This document shows, in pieces, positions 23,540-31,619 of a DNA stretch of 37,900 bases. Under the pieces are notes generated by a model. That model did not search any database and was not told the origin of the DNA. It saw only the letters and a list, made by a program, of their open reading frames with translations. Source of the stretch: RBG-16-57-9 sp964529745 (lineage in GTDB: Archaea; Thermoproteota; Bathyarchaeia; TCS64); assembly GCA_964529745.1 (NCBI GenBank), contig CAZGZR010000017.1, forward strand, positions 1 through 37,900, read 5' to 3'. Every line of letters starts with the position of its first letter. Positions within the stretch are counted from its first letter, which is position 1. The position numbers and the translations under genes were made by a program.

Positions 23540-24646
23540 TTGGAGTACACGGATTTCACGGACCTGCCCCTGAGCCCGGAGGTGCTGCGCGGCCTAGACA
23601 GGATGGGGCTCACCCGCCTCACCCCCATCCAGGCCGCGGCGATCCCGCTGCTGCTGGAAGGCAGGGACGTCGTGGGGCAGGCGGAGACAGGGACGGGCAA
23701 GACCGCGGCGTTCGGCGTCCCCATGGTGATGAAGGTGGACCCCTCCCGGCCATACACCCAGGGGCTCGTCCTCTGCCCCACCCGGGAGCTCTCCGAGCAG
23801 GTCTCGGGCCACATCAGGGGCTACGCCCGCTACCTCGACACCAGGGTGGTGACCCTGCACGGCGGCTCCAACGTGAAAAGGCAGATGGAGGTACTGGGTA
23901 GGCCCGCGCACATCGTCGTGGGGACCCCCGGCAGGATGAACGACCTCATAAGGAGGAAGGCGCTGGACCTGTCCCGGGTCCGGGTGGTGGCCGTGGACGA
24001 GGCGGACAAGATGCTTGAGCTGGGCTTCATCGGGGACGTGGAGCGGGTGCTGGGGGAGACGCCCTACGTGAGGCAGACCAGCCTCTGGTCGGCCACCCTG
24101 GGCCCCGAGGTCCTCCACCTCTCGGTGAGATACATGAGGCACCCCCGGAAGGTCATCGTGTCCAGGGACGAGGTGGCCCAGACCAACGTGGCCCAGTACA
24201 TAGCGCCCGTCACGGAGAACCGGTTGGAGAGGCTCTGCGGCGTCCTGGACTCCATCGAGGCTAAAAGAGGCATAATATTCTGCAACACACGTGAGACGGT
24301 TGACGAGCTGGCGGAGTCCCTTCGGGGTGAGGGTTACCTGGTGGAGGCGCTGCACGGCGGCTACACCCAGAGCCAGCGAAACAAGGTCGTCAGGGACTAC
24401 AAGCTGGGCAAGGTGAGGTACGTGGTGGCCACCGACGTGGCGTCGCGGGGCCTCGACATCAGGGGCGTCACCCACATAATCAACTACGAGGTGCCCGAGG
24501 ACCCAGAGGTCTACTTTCACCGCATCGGCCGCACCGCAAGGAGGGGCGAGAGGGGCGTGTCCATCACGCTGGTCTCCCCCGGGGAGGAGGCTCTCTGGCG
24601 GCGCATCAGGGAGATGACGGAGACCGGGGTAGCCGAGTGGCGGTGA
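23540..24646 (+). CDS. DEAD-box RNA helicase
   Basis: ATP-dependent RNA helicase core, 368 residues. Motifs in order: Q-motif RLTPIQAAAIP, Walker A AETGTGKT, Ia PTRELSEQV, GG and TPGR, II VDEADKM, III SAT, IV IIFCNTRETVDEL, V ATDVASRGLDI and VI HRIGRTARRGERG. All key residues are normal and no accessory domain follows. The start is TTG 23540; an ATG at 23520 lies in another frame. CTAAATACC (23496-23504) is a candidate promoter, giving a leader of about 13 bases. Such helicases assist ribosome assembly, RNA folding or decay, often in cold response. The gene looks monocistronic; the next gene has its own T-rich upstream region. Confidence 0.93.
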   Translation: MEYTDFTDLPLSPEVLRGLDRMGLTRLTPIQAAAIPLLLEGRDVVGQAETGTGKTAAFGVPMVMKVDPSRPYTQGLVLCPTRELSEQVSGHIRGYARYLDTRVVTLHGGSNVKRQMEVLGRPAHIVVGTPGRMNDLIRRKALDLSRVRVVAVDEADKMLELGFIGDVERVLGETPYVRQTSLWSATLGPEVLHLSVRYMRHPRKVIVSRDEVAQTNVAQYIAPVTENRLERLCGVLDSIEAKRGIIFCNTRETVDELAESLRGEGYLVEALHGGYTQSQRNKVVRDYKLGKVRYVVATDVASRGLDIRGVTHIINYEVPEDPEVYFHRIGRTARRGERGVSITLVSPGEEALWRRIREMTETGVAEWR

Positions 24647-24718
24647 AAACCCCCTAGTTACCGTTAACATATGGATAATTTTTTACACTAAACCACCCTA
24701 GACAGTTCAGGGGGTTGC

Positions 24719-27250
24719 ATGAAACCTAGGCTTCTACCCTTATTGTTAGTCTTGACCTTCCTGGCTTCCGGGCTCACCATGGCTCTGGCGGCTCACAGCT
24801 TCGAGTCCATGCCCTACTCCGACGAGCTGGGCGACGGCTTGGACTTCGACATGTGCTTCAACATGGAGACCATCGCCCCCATGCCCGTCTCCATGGACGT
24901 GGAGGCCGTCGCCGTCACCTCCAGCGATGACTCGGGGGAGGCCACCATCAGCTTCCACGTGACCCTGGCGGAGCCCCCGCTGCCCCACCAGACCTACACC
25001 ATCGAGGTATGCGTGGACGTGGACAGTGACCCCTCGACGGGACCGTCCACGCACGCCTGCTTCTACAACGGCCAGGGAGCCGACATAGACATCGGCGTCG
25101 AGGTGCAGGCGGGGGCCGTCGAGTCCGTCTGGGTCGAGCGATACCAGGACGGCGCGTGGGAGCCGGCGGGTGAGCCCACCTGCGACTTGCTCGAACAAAA
25201 AGTGGTCCTGGGGGTACCCGTCTCAACCTTCGGCTCGCCTCTGGACTCGGGCGTCATGGTATACCTGATAACCGAGGGGGGCCTGGACATGGCCCCGGGG
25301 CCCGGGGAGCCCCCCGTGACCTTCACGTTCAACTACCTGCCCGAGGCCACCTTCGAGGCTCCCGCATCCGTTGACGAGGGCACGGAGTTCACGCTGGACG
25401 CCTCGGCCTCCGCCTCGCTCAACGGCGACATAATCCTCTACGAGTGGGACCTGGACGGCGACGGCGTCTACGAGCTGAGCGGCCCCGACGCCACGCCGCC
25501 CCACCAGTTCGCGGACGACGGCGTCTACAACGTCACCCTCACAGTAACCGACAAGGCGGGGTTCGGCTCCACCTACGACACGCCCATCACCGTGTTGAAC
25601 ACCCCGCCCTACGGCCTGGCGATAGACCGGACGGGTGAACCCGTCGAGGGCACGGAGCTGGCCTTCACCGGCAGCGCCTTGGACCTCGGCGACGACCAGC
25701 TCACCTACGGCTGGGACTTCGGCGACGGAGCCACCGCGGCGGGAGCCGAGGCGACCCACGCCTACACGGCCGAAGGCACCTACACCGTCACCCTGACGGT
25801 AACCGACGACGAAGGCGCCTCGGCCACAACGGAGACGGACGTCCCCATACTGGTGTCGGCGCCCACGATTGAGCCTCTCCGCATCTCCGGCAAAGACACG
25901 CGGCTCACGGTAGATGACCCCGTGGAGGGGGACGACGTGGCTTTCGTGGTCACCCTGGAGGGCGAGGGAGACATCGTGTCCCCCGGCAGCCTGAAGCTGT
26001 ACATCGACGACGCCGAGAAGCAGGGCTCACCCTTCTGGGAGACCGAAGCAACCCTGTCGCCTGGCGTCAACGAGTTCACGTCGCCGACATGGGCGTCCGA
26101 GGCAGGGGACCACGTGGTCTCGTGGACGGTTGAGGGCGTCGAGGGGGAGCCCGGGCCCGTCACCGGGGCCCTCGACTTCAACGTCGGCAGCGGAGCAGGC
26201 GCCGGCGACGGTGGCCTGGACCCGCTATTGGTGATCCTCGTGTTCCTCTTCGGTATAGCCGGCCTGATCCTGTACAACATAATCAGGGGTAAGAAGAAGG
26301 ACGAGGGCAAGAAAGAGAAGGAGCCCGAAGAGGAGAAGGACTTCTGCGAGGAGCACCCCGAGGTGGTGGAGGAGGAGAACGAGAAATGCGAGGACGCCAT
26401 GTGGGAGCTAGATGAGGCCCTGGGTCCCATCGAGGACGACCTGGACTCGTCACGGAACCAGTGGCGGCAGGACATGAGGGAGGTGAGCCGCCTCATAATG
26501 GAGTGGGACACCGCCTACGCCGTCATCCAGAGCCTCACAAAGTCCGAGGCGGAGATCAGGGAGGAGGCCGAGAAGGTGCAGAAGGTGGCCGCCATAGTCA
26601 AGCCCGGCGCCAGCATGGGCAAGACGGCGTTCAAGAAGGGCGGCGAGGAGGCCATGAAGGAGATGGGTAAACACATCGGCACCGAGATAGGGAAGGGCTT
26701 CGCCAGCGAGGCCAGCCAGACCGTGAAAGACCTCCTAAGCCTCGAGGGCTGGGCCATGAGCGAGATAGGCATAGGCATCGCCAAGCTCATCACCGGCGAG
26801 GATCCCAAGCAGGAGGCATCCGACATACGCAAGGAGTCCATGAGGACCTGTACCCTGCTCCAGAGCTGGGTGGATCATACCCTCGCCCGCACCGAGAGAT
26901 ACACGTACAGGACCCTCCACACATGCGTAGACGAGGCCCAGGGCCTCATAGACAGGATCAACGACGCCCTCAAGGCTTTCGACGACGCCGTCGCCGGCTT
27001 CCGCTGCGTCACCTGCGAGCTCACCCCCGAGTACATGGAGCACATAAACGGCATGATCGACGAGCTCAACGACTTCATCAAGTCCTTCAACGAGCTCATC
27101 GACCAGGTGGAGCAGCGGTTGGAACAGGCCATAGAACTCTACAACAGGGAGGACGTCTACGACAGCCCCTACGTGAGGGTCAACGTCCAGAACAACAAGG
27201 TCCCTAACATACAGAGATCACTGGACCAAAGCGCGGAAGCCAAGAAATAA
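24719..27250 (+). CDS. PKD-domain surface protein with single membrane span and cytosolic coiled-coil part
   Basis: 843 residues. Signal peptide MKPRLLPLLLVLTFLASGLTMALAA, a beta-rich extracellular domain to about 205 with cysteines, two PKD domains (about 206-294 with LYEWDLDGDGVYEL and 296-378 with YGWDFGDGAT), another Ig-like domain (385-490), a membrane helix LLVILVFLFGIAGLILYNII (503-522), then basic and acidic stretches and about 300 helical residues inside the cell. The inner part includes long coiled coils, cysteine pairs (FCEEHPEVVEEENEKC, FRCVTC) and a glycine-rich amphipathic stretch near 640-680. The layout is receptor-like: outside binding, inside helical signalling or scaffold. 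PKD domains usually bind polysaccharide or other proteins. No known kinase or MCP signature is seen. The ATG at 24719 follows GGGGGTTG. Confidence 0.85.
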   Translation: MKPRLLPLLLVLTFLASGLTMALAAHSFESMPYSDELGDGLDFDMCFNMETIAPMPVSMDVEAVAVTSSDDSGEATISFHVTLAEPPLPHQTYTIEVCVDVDSDPSTGPSTHACFYNGQGADIDIGVEVQAGAVESVWVERYQDGAWEPAGEPTCDLLEQKVVLGVPVSTFGSPLDSGVMVYLITEGGLDMAPGPGEPPVTFTFNYLPEATFEAPASVDEGTEFTLDASASASLNGDIILYEWDLDGDGVYELSGPDATPPHQFADDGVYNVTLTVTDKAGFGSTYDTPITVLNTPPYGLAIDRTGEPVEGTELAFTGSALDLGDDQLTYGWDFGDGATAAGAEATHAYTAEGTYTVTLTVTDDEGASATTETDVPILVSAPTIEPLRISGKDTRLTVDDPVEGDDVAFVVTLEGEGDIVSPGSLKLYIDDAEKQGSPFWETEATLSPGVNEFTSPTWASEAGDHVVSWTVEGVEGEPGPVTGALDFNVGSGAGAGDGGLDPLLVILVFLFGIAGLILYNIIRGKKKDEGKKEKEPEEEKDFCEEHPEVVEEENEKCEDAMWELDEALGPIEDDLDSSRNQWRQDMREVSRLIMEWDTAYAVIQSLTKSEAEIREEAEKVQKVAAIVKPGASMGKTAFKKGGEEAMKEMGKHIGTEIGKGFASEASQTVKDLLSLEGWAMSEIGIGIAKLITGEDPKQEASDIRKESMRTCTLLQSWVDHTLARTERYTYRTLHTCVDEAQGLIDRINDALKAFDDAVAGFRCVTCELTPEYMEHINGMIDELNDFIKSFNELIDQVEQRLEQAIELYNREDVYDSPYVRVNVQNNKVPNIQRSLDQSAEAKK

Positions 27251-27262
27251 CGCTCACCGATG

Positions 27263-28345
27263 TCACGGGCTCGCCCAGAACTCGTCGGCGTATGCCTCCA
27301 CCCGTCCCGTGTTGTAGGGGCAGACGCTGATGCAGGTGCTGCAGTCGGTGCCGTTCTCGCACCAGAACCTGTAGCACCTCTCGCCGTCCACCGCCCATTT
27401 CAACACGCCGGGGCTGCTGCTCTTGCAGACGCCGTCGTAGCTGGGCTCGTCCTCGAAGCTTATGGCCTCAACCTCGCACGCCTCCGCGCACCTCTTGCAG
27501 GTCCTGCAGAACCCATGCACCCCGAACTCGATGGGCTTGTCCGGCACAAGCGGGAGGTCCGTGTACACCTTGCAGAGGCGCACCCTGGGCCCGTACTCAG
27601 GGGTGATGAGCAGCCCGTTCCTGCCCAACTCGCCGAGCCCCGCGTCCACCGCAAGCGGGACACTGAGCCCGACGCCGTTGGAGGCGGGCACCGCAGTGTA
27701 CCCCAGGTTCCTGATGAACTCGGCAAGAGACGACGCCACGAACGCGAGCCTGCTGTACCCGACGCCCGTCGCGGCGGCGGCCGGCGCCTCCGGGCTCGTC
27801 GCTATCCCCAACTCGTCCATCTCCACCGCCATGACCACGGCGTACCTAACGCCCGGGGGTAGCTCCAGGGGTTCAAGGCTCTCCCGGTGGTTGGCGTACA
27901 GCCAGGCCACGTTTACCTCGGTAATGCCGACGAGGCTGGCGCCGAAGAACCTGGCCGCCTTCTTCAGCTTCCCAGTCATATCCGCCACGTCCTCGACCTC
28001 GTGACGCGTCCTGTACCACTTGTCTCCCATGAGGCTGGGGCCGCCGGGGCGCACCAGCCGGTCCCAGCTGAAGGAATCAGTCCAGACGTCGTGGACGGTC
28101 CACGCGGCCTCAGCCAGCGCGTAGTCGATCCTGTCGTACCCCGGCTTAGCCTCCCGGATGTTCCTTAGGCCGACCTCCTCCTCTGTGTGGAGGTAGCATT
28201 CCCAGCCCGGGTCGTTACCTATCCTGTTGAATATGAGGTTCACCTGGTCGTACCGCTCGACCCGTGACCAATCAACGGCGTAAGGCGGCTCGTCCACCCG
28301 CCTGACCCTCAAGCCCCGCCTCGACCCAGCTTCCATGTCCACCAC
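27263..28345 (-). CDS. Reductive-dehalogenase-like Fe-S protein, cytosolic
   Basis: 360 residues. Two 4Fe-4S motifs stand near the C-terminus: CRTCKRCAEAC (Cys280, 283, 286, 290) and Cys324 with CSTCISVCPYN (Cys335, 338, 342). Before them, AARFFGASLVGITEVNVAWLY, YAVVMAVEMDELG, GYSRLAFVASSLAEFI and LGELGRNGLLITPEYGPRVR match the corrinoid-binding core of the RdhA family, also close to epoxyqueuosine reductase QueG. There is no Tat signal, no membrane partner and no RdhB, so respiration of halogenated compounds is less likely than a cytosolic reductase. GTG 28345 or 28342, or ATG 28336, are all in frame; the TATA-like TTATTAAGG near 28370 suits the first two. The C-terminus stops soon after the second cluster. 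Confidence 0.8.
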   Translation of the reverse strand: MVDMEAGSRRGLRVRRVDEPPYAVDWSRVERYDQVNLIFNRIGNDPGWECYLHTEEEVGLRNIREAKPGYDRIDYALAEAAWTVHDVWTDSFSWDRLVRPGGPSLMGDKWYRTRHEVEDVADMTGKLKKAARFFGASLVGITEVNVAWLYANHRESLEPLELPPGVRYAVVMAVEMDELGIATSPEAPAAAATGVGYSRLAFVASSLAEFIRNLGYTAVPASNGVGLSVPLAVDAGLGELGRNGLLITPEYGPRVRLCKVYTDLPLVPDKPIEFGVHGFCRTCKRCAEACEVEAISFEDEPSYDGVCKSSSPGVLKWAVDGERCYRFWCENGTDCSTCISVCPYNTGRVEAYADEFWASP

Positions 28346-28424
28346 TCTTACGCGTATCGGGGGCCGCAGCCTTAATAATTATGCGAGCCTCTGCCCAACG
28401 CTTTTCACCTAGCCCACCGTATAC

Positions 28425-29228
28425 ATGGTCGAGTTGTCGATAACAGACAGAGTAAGCCTGGTGGAGGCCGTCGAGGACGACGCCTACCTCCTCGCCGAGA
28501 TATCCAAGCGGGCCTTCGAGAGCGACGTCGAGGTCGGAGCCAGGGAGCCGGGCGGGCCCCCGGGCTACGACTCACCCGAGTTCCAGATACGCGCAATGGG
28601 CTGGGCGGACTACTACACTATCCTTCTGGACGACGGCGTCGTGGGGGGCCTGATCATAGGCCCGGTGAACGAGATGCACAAGGTCATGGAGAGGATATTC
28701 GTGGACCCAGACCACCAGAGGAGGGGGATAGGCACCCGCTCCATGGAGCTCCTCGAGGGCCACTACCCGGACGTGAAGCTCTGGACCCTGGGAACCCCCG
28801 AGTGGAACCAGAGGACCGAGGCCTTCTACGAAAAGCAGGGCTACGTCCAGGTGGGCTGGGACCTCGGCGACCCGAACTGGAGGGGGCGCTGGTACGAGAA
28901 GGTCATGACGCCGGACGACCCCTACACGATGACTCCCATCGCCGAGCTGCGCGACGGCATGAGGAACCTGGACGTCGAGGGTAGGGTCCTGGAGAAGGGG
29001 CACGCCCGCATGGTGAGGTCGAGGAGGAGGTACGGCGAGACCCTATCCGTCGCCAACGCCGCCGTCGGCGACGACTCGGGCAGGGTGGTCCTGGTGCTCT
29101 GGAACGAGCAGATAAGGCAGGTGGAGGTGGGCGACCGGCTGCGCGTGGAGAACGGGTACACCTCGACCTACCAGGGCGTTCTCCAGCTAAACGCCGGCCG
29201 CGCTGGGAAACTCGTCAAATTGATATAG
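28425..29228 (+). CDS. GNAT acetyltransferase fused to an OB-fold (SSB-like) domain
   Basis: 267 residues. The N-terminal 150 form a GNAT fold: ISKRAFESDV, MERIFVDPDHQRRGIG (acetyl-CoA loop QRRGIG), then TEAFYEKQGYVQVGW. From about 165 a second domain follows: TPIAELRDGMRNLDVEGRV, GETLSVANAAVGDDSGRVVL and VLWNEQIRQVEVGDRLRVENG, which is the classic OB-fold of archaeal RPA/SOSS-type single-stranded DNA-binding proteins. The order of blocks is clear and in one frame. The acetylase may thus be brought to DNA or RNA and modify a bound protein; this is inference. ATG 28425. It is divergent from the Fe-S protein, with an AT-rich stretch at 28366-28380 between them. Confidence 0.84.
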   Translation: MVELSITDRVSLVEAVEDDAYLLAEISKRAFESDVEVGAREPGGPPGYDSPEFQIRAMGWADYYTILLDDGVVGGLIIGPVNEMHKVMERIFVDPDHQRRGIGTRSMELLEGHYPDVKLWTLGTPEWNQRTEAFYEKQGYVQVGWDLGDPNWRGRWYEKVMTPDDPYTMTPIAELRDGMRNLDVEGRVLEKGHARMVRSRRRYGETLSVANAAVGDDSGRVVLVLWNEQIRQVEVGDRLRVENGYTSTYQGVLQLNAGRAGKLVKLI

Positions 29229-29612
29229 ACGACGTGAATCACCCGTGTATACCCCTACGTATTGTTGGCTGTTAGCCGGGGTTCGCTGGGCGCTGTATCT
29301 GCTTGGAACGATGGTTTCTCCGCGTTCATCCGGGTTCTTATTATAGGAAACAGGCCGTGGCTATTCCGGTGAGGCAGATGGAGGCCTCCGAGATGGACGA
29401 GGTACGGGTGTTCCGTCTAAAACATACAGGGCCATCCAGTGACAGTCACCCGAACTCAGGCGCCCCTCGAACCCCTCTGCCCCTCTCCAACTTCCTGAAC
29501 AGGAGACGCGTCAAGAGGTATAACATGGTCAACAGCCGCCTCAAGAGACGCGGTCTGTGAACCTGATCAAGGTCTGGCGCCGGCCTGCCTAGTGGGTATA
29601 TCAGATAAATTC
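29229..29612. other. Intergenic stretch with no supported gene
   Basis: About 380 bases between the GNAT-OB gene and the broken oxidoreductase. It contains an 85-codon open frame at 29303-29560 rich in arginine and proline with no recognisable motif or promoter. I see no tRNA cloverleaf, repeat or terminator. Confidence 0.5.
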
Positions 29613-30888
29613 CTATACCTTGAACATCTCGTGTCCCACGTTACGGGCCTCGACGCCCAGGTCGGTGGCCCTGAGCCTCCGTCCGCCGTAGAGCTCGGCC
29701 TCCTCCTCGCCCGAGTGGATCGCGGCCACGGTCCTCCCGAGGGCGTCGCTCTTCGTGATACCGTACCCCGACGCGGAGCCCCACGTAGATCATGCCGGGC
29801 GCAGGGGCGATGACGGGCGTCCTGTCCACGCTGTTCACGGCGCGCTGCCCTGTCCACATGTTCACGGGCCGCAGGTCCCTGAAGCATGGGAGGTACTTCA
29901 CCAGGGCGTGGTAGACGTTGTTGGAGTAGAGCCCGCCCTGGGCTCGGGGGTCGTCCTCGAGCCCGTACCTCCTCCCGAAGTCGTCTGCGCAGCCGAGCCA
30001 GACGCTGCCTTCCGTCGGCTCGGCCTTCAGGTACACGCTTATCCCGGGGATGTGGGTGAAGGGCAGCATGTTGAGGCCGCTGAACCCCGCCGTCTCCCGG
30101 AGCCTCCTAAGCCTCTTGTCCTTGAAGACGAAGATGGACCGCGACTTGGGCCTCGCAAGCGTGTCGAAGCCGATGGGGTCGAGCAGCCTCTCAGATCAGG
30201 TGCCTGCGGCCACCACGGTCGTCTCGGCTTCAACTCGTCCCCTGCTGGTCTCGGAGCCCGCGACGCGTTTATCCTGCCAGACGAAAGGCTCTCCGCGGAC
30301 CCCCAGCTTATTCTCCGGCTCCAAGATGAGCCTCTCGGCCTCGGTGCCGTAGCTCACCTCCCCGCCCAGTTTCTTATACTCTGCCTCCAGGCTCCGCGCG
30401 AGGGCGTCCGTGTTGACGCTGCCGCACCTCACGCCCAGGACGCCGCGCTCCACGGGCTTGAGACCCATGAGCTCCGCTTCGTCGTCGAGCTCGGTGGCCA
30501 GGTCAGGGATCATGGCCTCCAGCTCCTCCCCGTCGTAGGTCTCGACCTCGACTCCTCTGCCACGCATCTCCTCCACGGGCCCCCTCAGGTTCCTGTAGCT
30601 GTCCTCGTCTAGGAGGTAGAGGTAGCCGCACTGGTGTACGCCCAGGTCGTAGCCTAGGTCATCCTGGAGGTGGAAGAACCAGTCGATGGTGGAGTCGCCG
30701 AGGAGGCGGTTGACCTCCGTGGTGAAGAGGTTCAGGAAGATGCCCGCGCTCTTGGCCGTGTTGCCCTGCCCGGGGCCGCCCAGCCTGTCGATCACGGTGA
30801 CCCTCTTATCGGGGTTCCGCTTCTTCAGGTGCAGCGCCGAGCTGAGGCCCAGCACCCCGGCCCCCACGACAAGCACGTCGCACTTCAT
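29613..30888 (-). pseudogene. FAD-dependent DAO-family oxidoreductase, broken by a stop and a frameshift
   Basis: The gene starts at ATG 30888 with DVLVVGAGVLGLSSALHL, a Rossmann FAD motif, under a TATA (CTATAGTA, near 30911-30918) that makes it leaderless. It runs as a DAO-family oxidase or dehydrogenase to VEAETTVVAAGT. There a TGA (30196-30198) stands where relatives have tryptophan (AGxWS), and the same frame resumes as SERLLDPIGFDTLARP. Further on, at the C4 run 29779-29782, the frame must gain one base so that the C-terminal SASGYGITKSDALGRTV follows GMIYVG. The rest ends in EARNVGHEMFKV and TAG 29613-29615. Everything else of the protein (about 425 residues) is intact. Either a recent pseudogene or two assembly errors, one a TGG-to-TGA change and one a missing G in a homopolymer. 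Confidence 0.82.
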
Positions 30889-30923
30889 TTGTTGATACTC
30901 GTCGAAGGCGCTACTATAGTCTT

Positions 30924-31553
30924 TCACCTGAAGAGGGGTCTCTGCTCTTTGACGCTCTGCTCCGTGAGCCGCCTGACGCCGTAGAGGTGCAGCCACCGGA
31001 CTATCCTGAGGTTCTGGCGGAGGTGGGCCTCGATCCCCCCGTAGTCCCCGTCCTCGTAGAGGTCCTTGACCCTGGCGCCGGACGTGGGGTAGTCCGGCGG
31101 GTTCAGGCCGAGCCTTATCGCTGTGGATACGACGTTGCTCAGCCCGGCGCCCTTGAAGCCGCCCATGTTCGCCACCAGCAGCTGCTGCATGAGGTCCACT
31201 GCGAAGCAGTCGTGCCACATCTTGGAGATGTACTCCAGGCCCGACTGGGTGGCCCTCCCCGACTTGGCTATGAGGAGGGGGACGTCGAAGCGGAGTATGT
31301 TGAACCCCACAACCGTCGTGAATCTGTGTTCGCCGCACGCATTGCGTACGGTTCTCTCGACCTCGGAGACTATGGCTTTCTCGTCCAGGCCGTCCCACTC
31401 GCTGTAGAGGACCGGCTCGACCTCCCTCTTCAGGCTCCTCTCATGGTACGAGGTCCTGTCAACGGCCACTCCAGCCGTTATTATCCTCTCGTTTATGAAC
31501 GCCTCTTCGACGTTGGGGCGGTACGTCTCCAGGTCCAGGTACAGCCGAACCAT
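30924..31553 (-). CDS. DEDD-superfamily 3'-5' exonuclease-like protein
   Basis: 209 residues with the RNase H-like exonuclease fold. Exo I is LYLDLETYRP (Asp7, Glu9) and Exo II is VVGFNILRFDVPLL (Asp90). The third motif should be an H/Y-x3-D pattern but reads EAHLRQNLRIVRW, so asparagine (Asn181) stands where the last aspartate is expected. It resembles the stand-alone PolB-like exonuclease domains of archaea. Nuclease activity may be weakened, or the true ligand is elsewhere. ATG 31553 is leaderless after a TTTTTTATC element. It is followed by the broken oxidoreductase, whose promoter overlaps its 3' end. Confidence 0.75.
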   Translation of the reverse strand: MVRLYLDLETYRPNVEEAFINERIITAGVAVDRTSYHERSLKREVEPVLYSEWDGLDEKAIVSEVERTVRNACGEHRFTTVVGFNILRFDVPLLIAKSGRATQSGLEYISKMWHDCFAVDLMQQLLVANMGGFKGAGLSNVVSTAIRLGLNPPDYPTSGARVKDLYEDGDYGGIEAHLRQNLRIVRWLHLYGVRRLTEQSVKEQRPLFR

Positions 31554-31570
31554 GATAATTACTTGGAGAT

Positions 31571-31599
31571 AAAAAAGAAAAAGGTTCGCGAAAACAAAA
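31571..31599 (-). terminator. T-rich termination region after the M24 peptidase
   Basis: On the minus strand three T-rich tracts (TTTTG, TTTTTC and TTTTTT) follow the M24 stop by 20-50 bases. The last also forms the TATA element of the exonuclease gene. Confidence 0.45.
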
Positions 31600-31619
31600 T
31601 TAAGAGGTTGAAGGAGCGT

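Noticed and set aside
23594..24670. 358-codon minus-strand frame opposite the DEAD-box helicase
   Set aside because: No motif, low-complexity composition; the helicase motifs are on the other strand.
29303..29560. 85-codon plus-strand frame in the gap after the GNAT-OB gene
   Set aside because: No recognisable motif, promoter or ribosome-binding site; left as an unsupported frame.
30196..30198. Selenocysteine at the in-frame TGA
   Set aside because: Relatives have tryptophan there (TGG), the gene also has a frameshift, and I see no SECIS-like structure.
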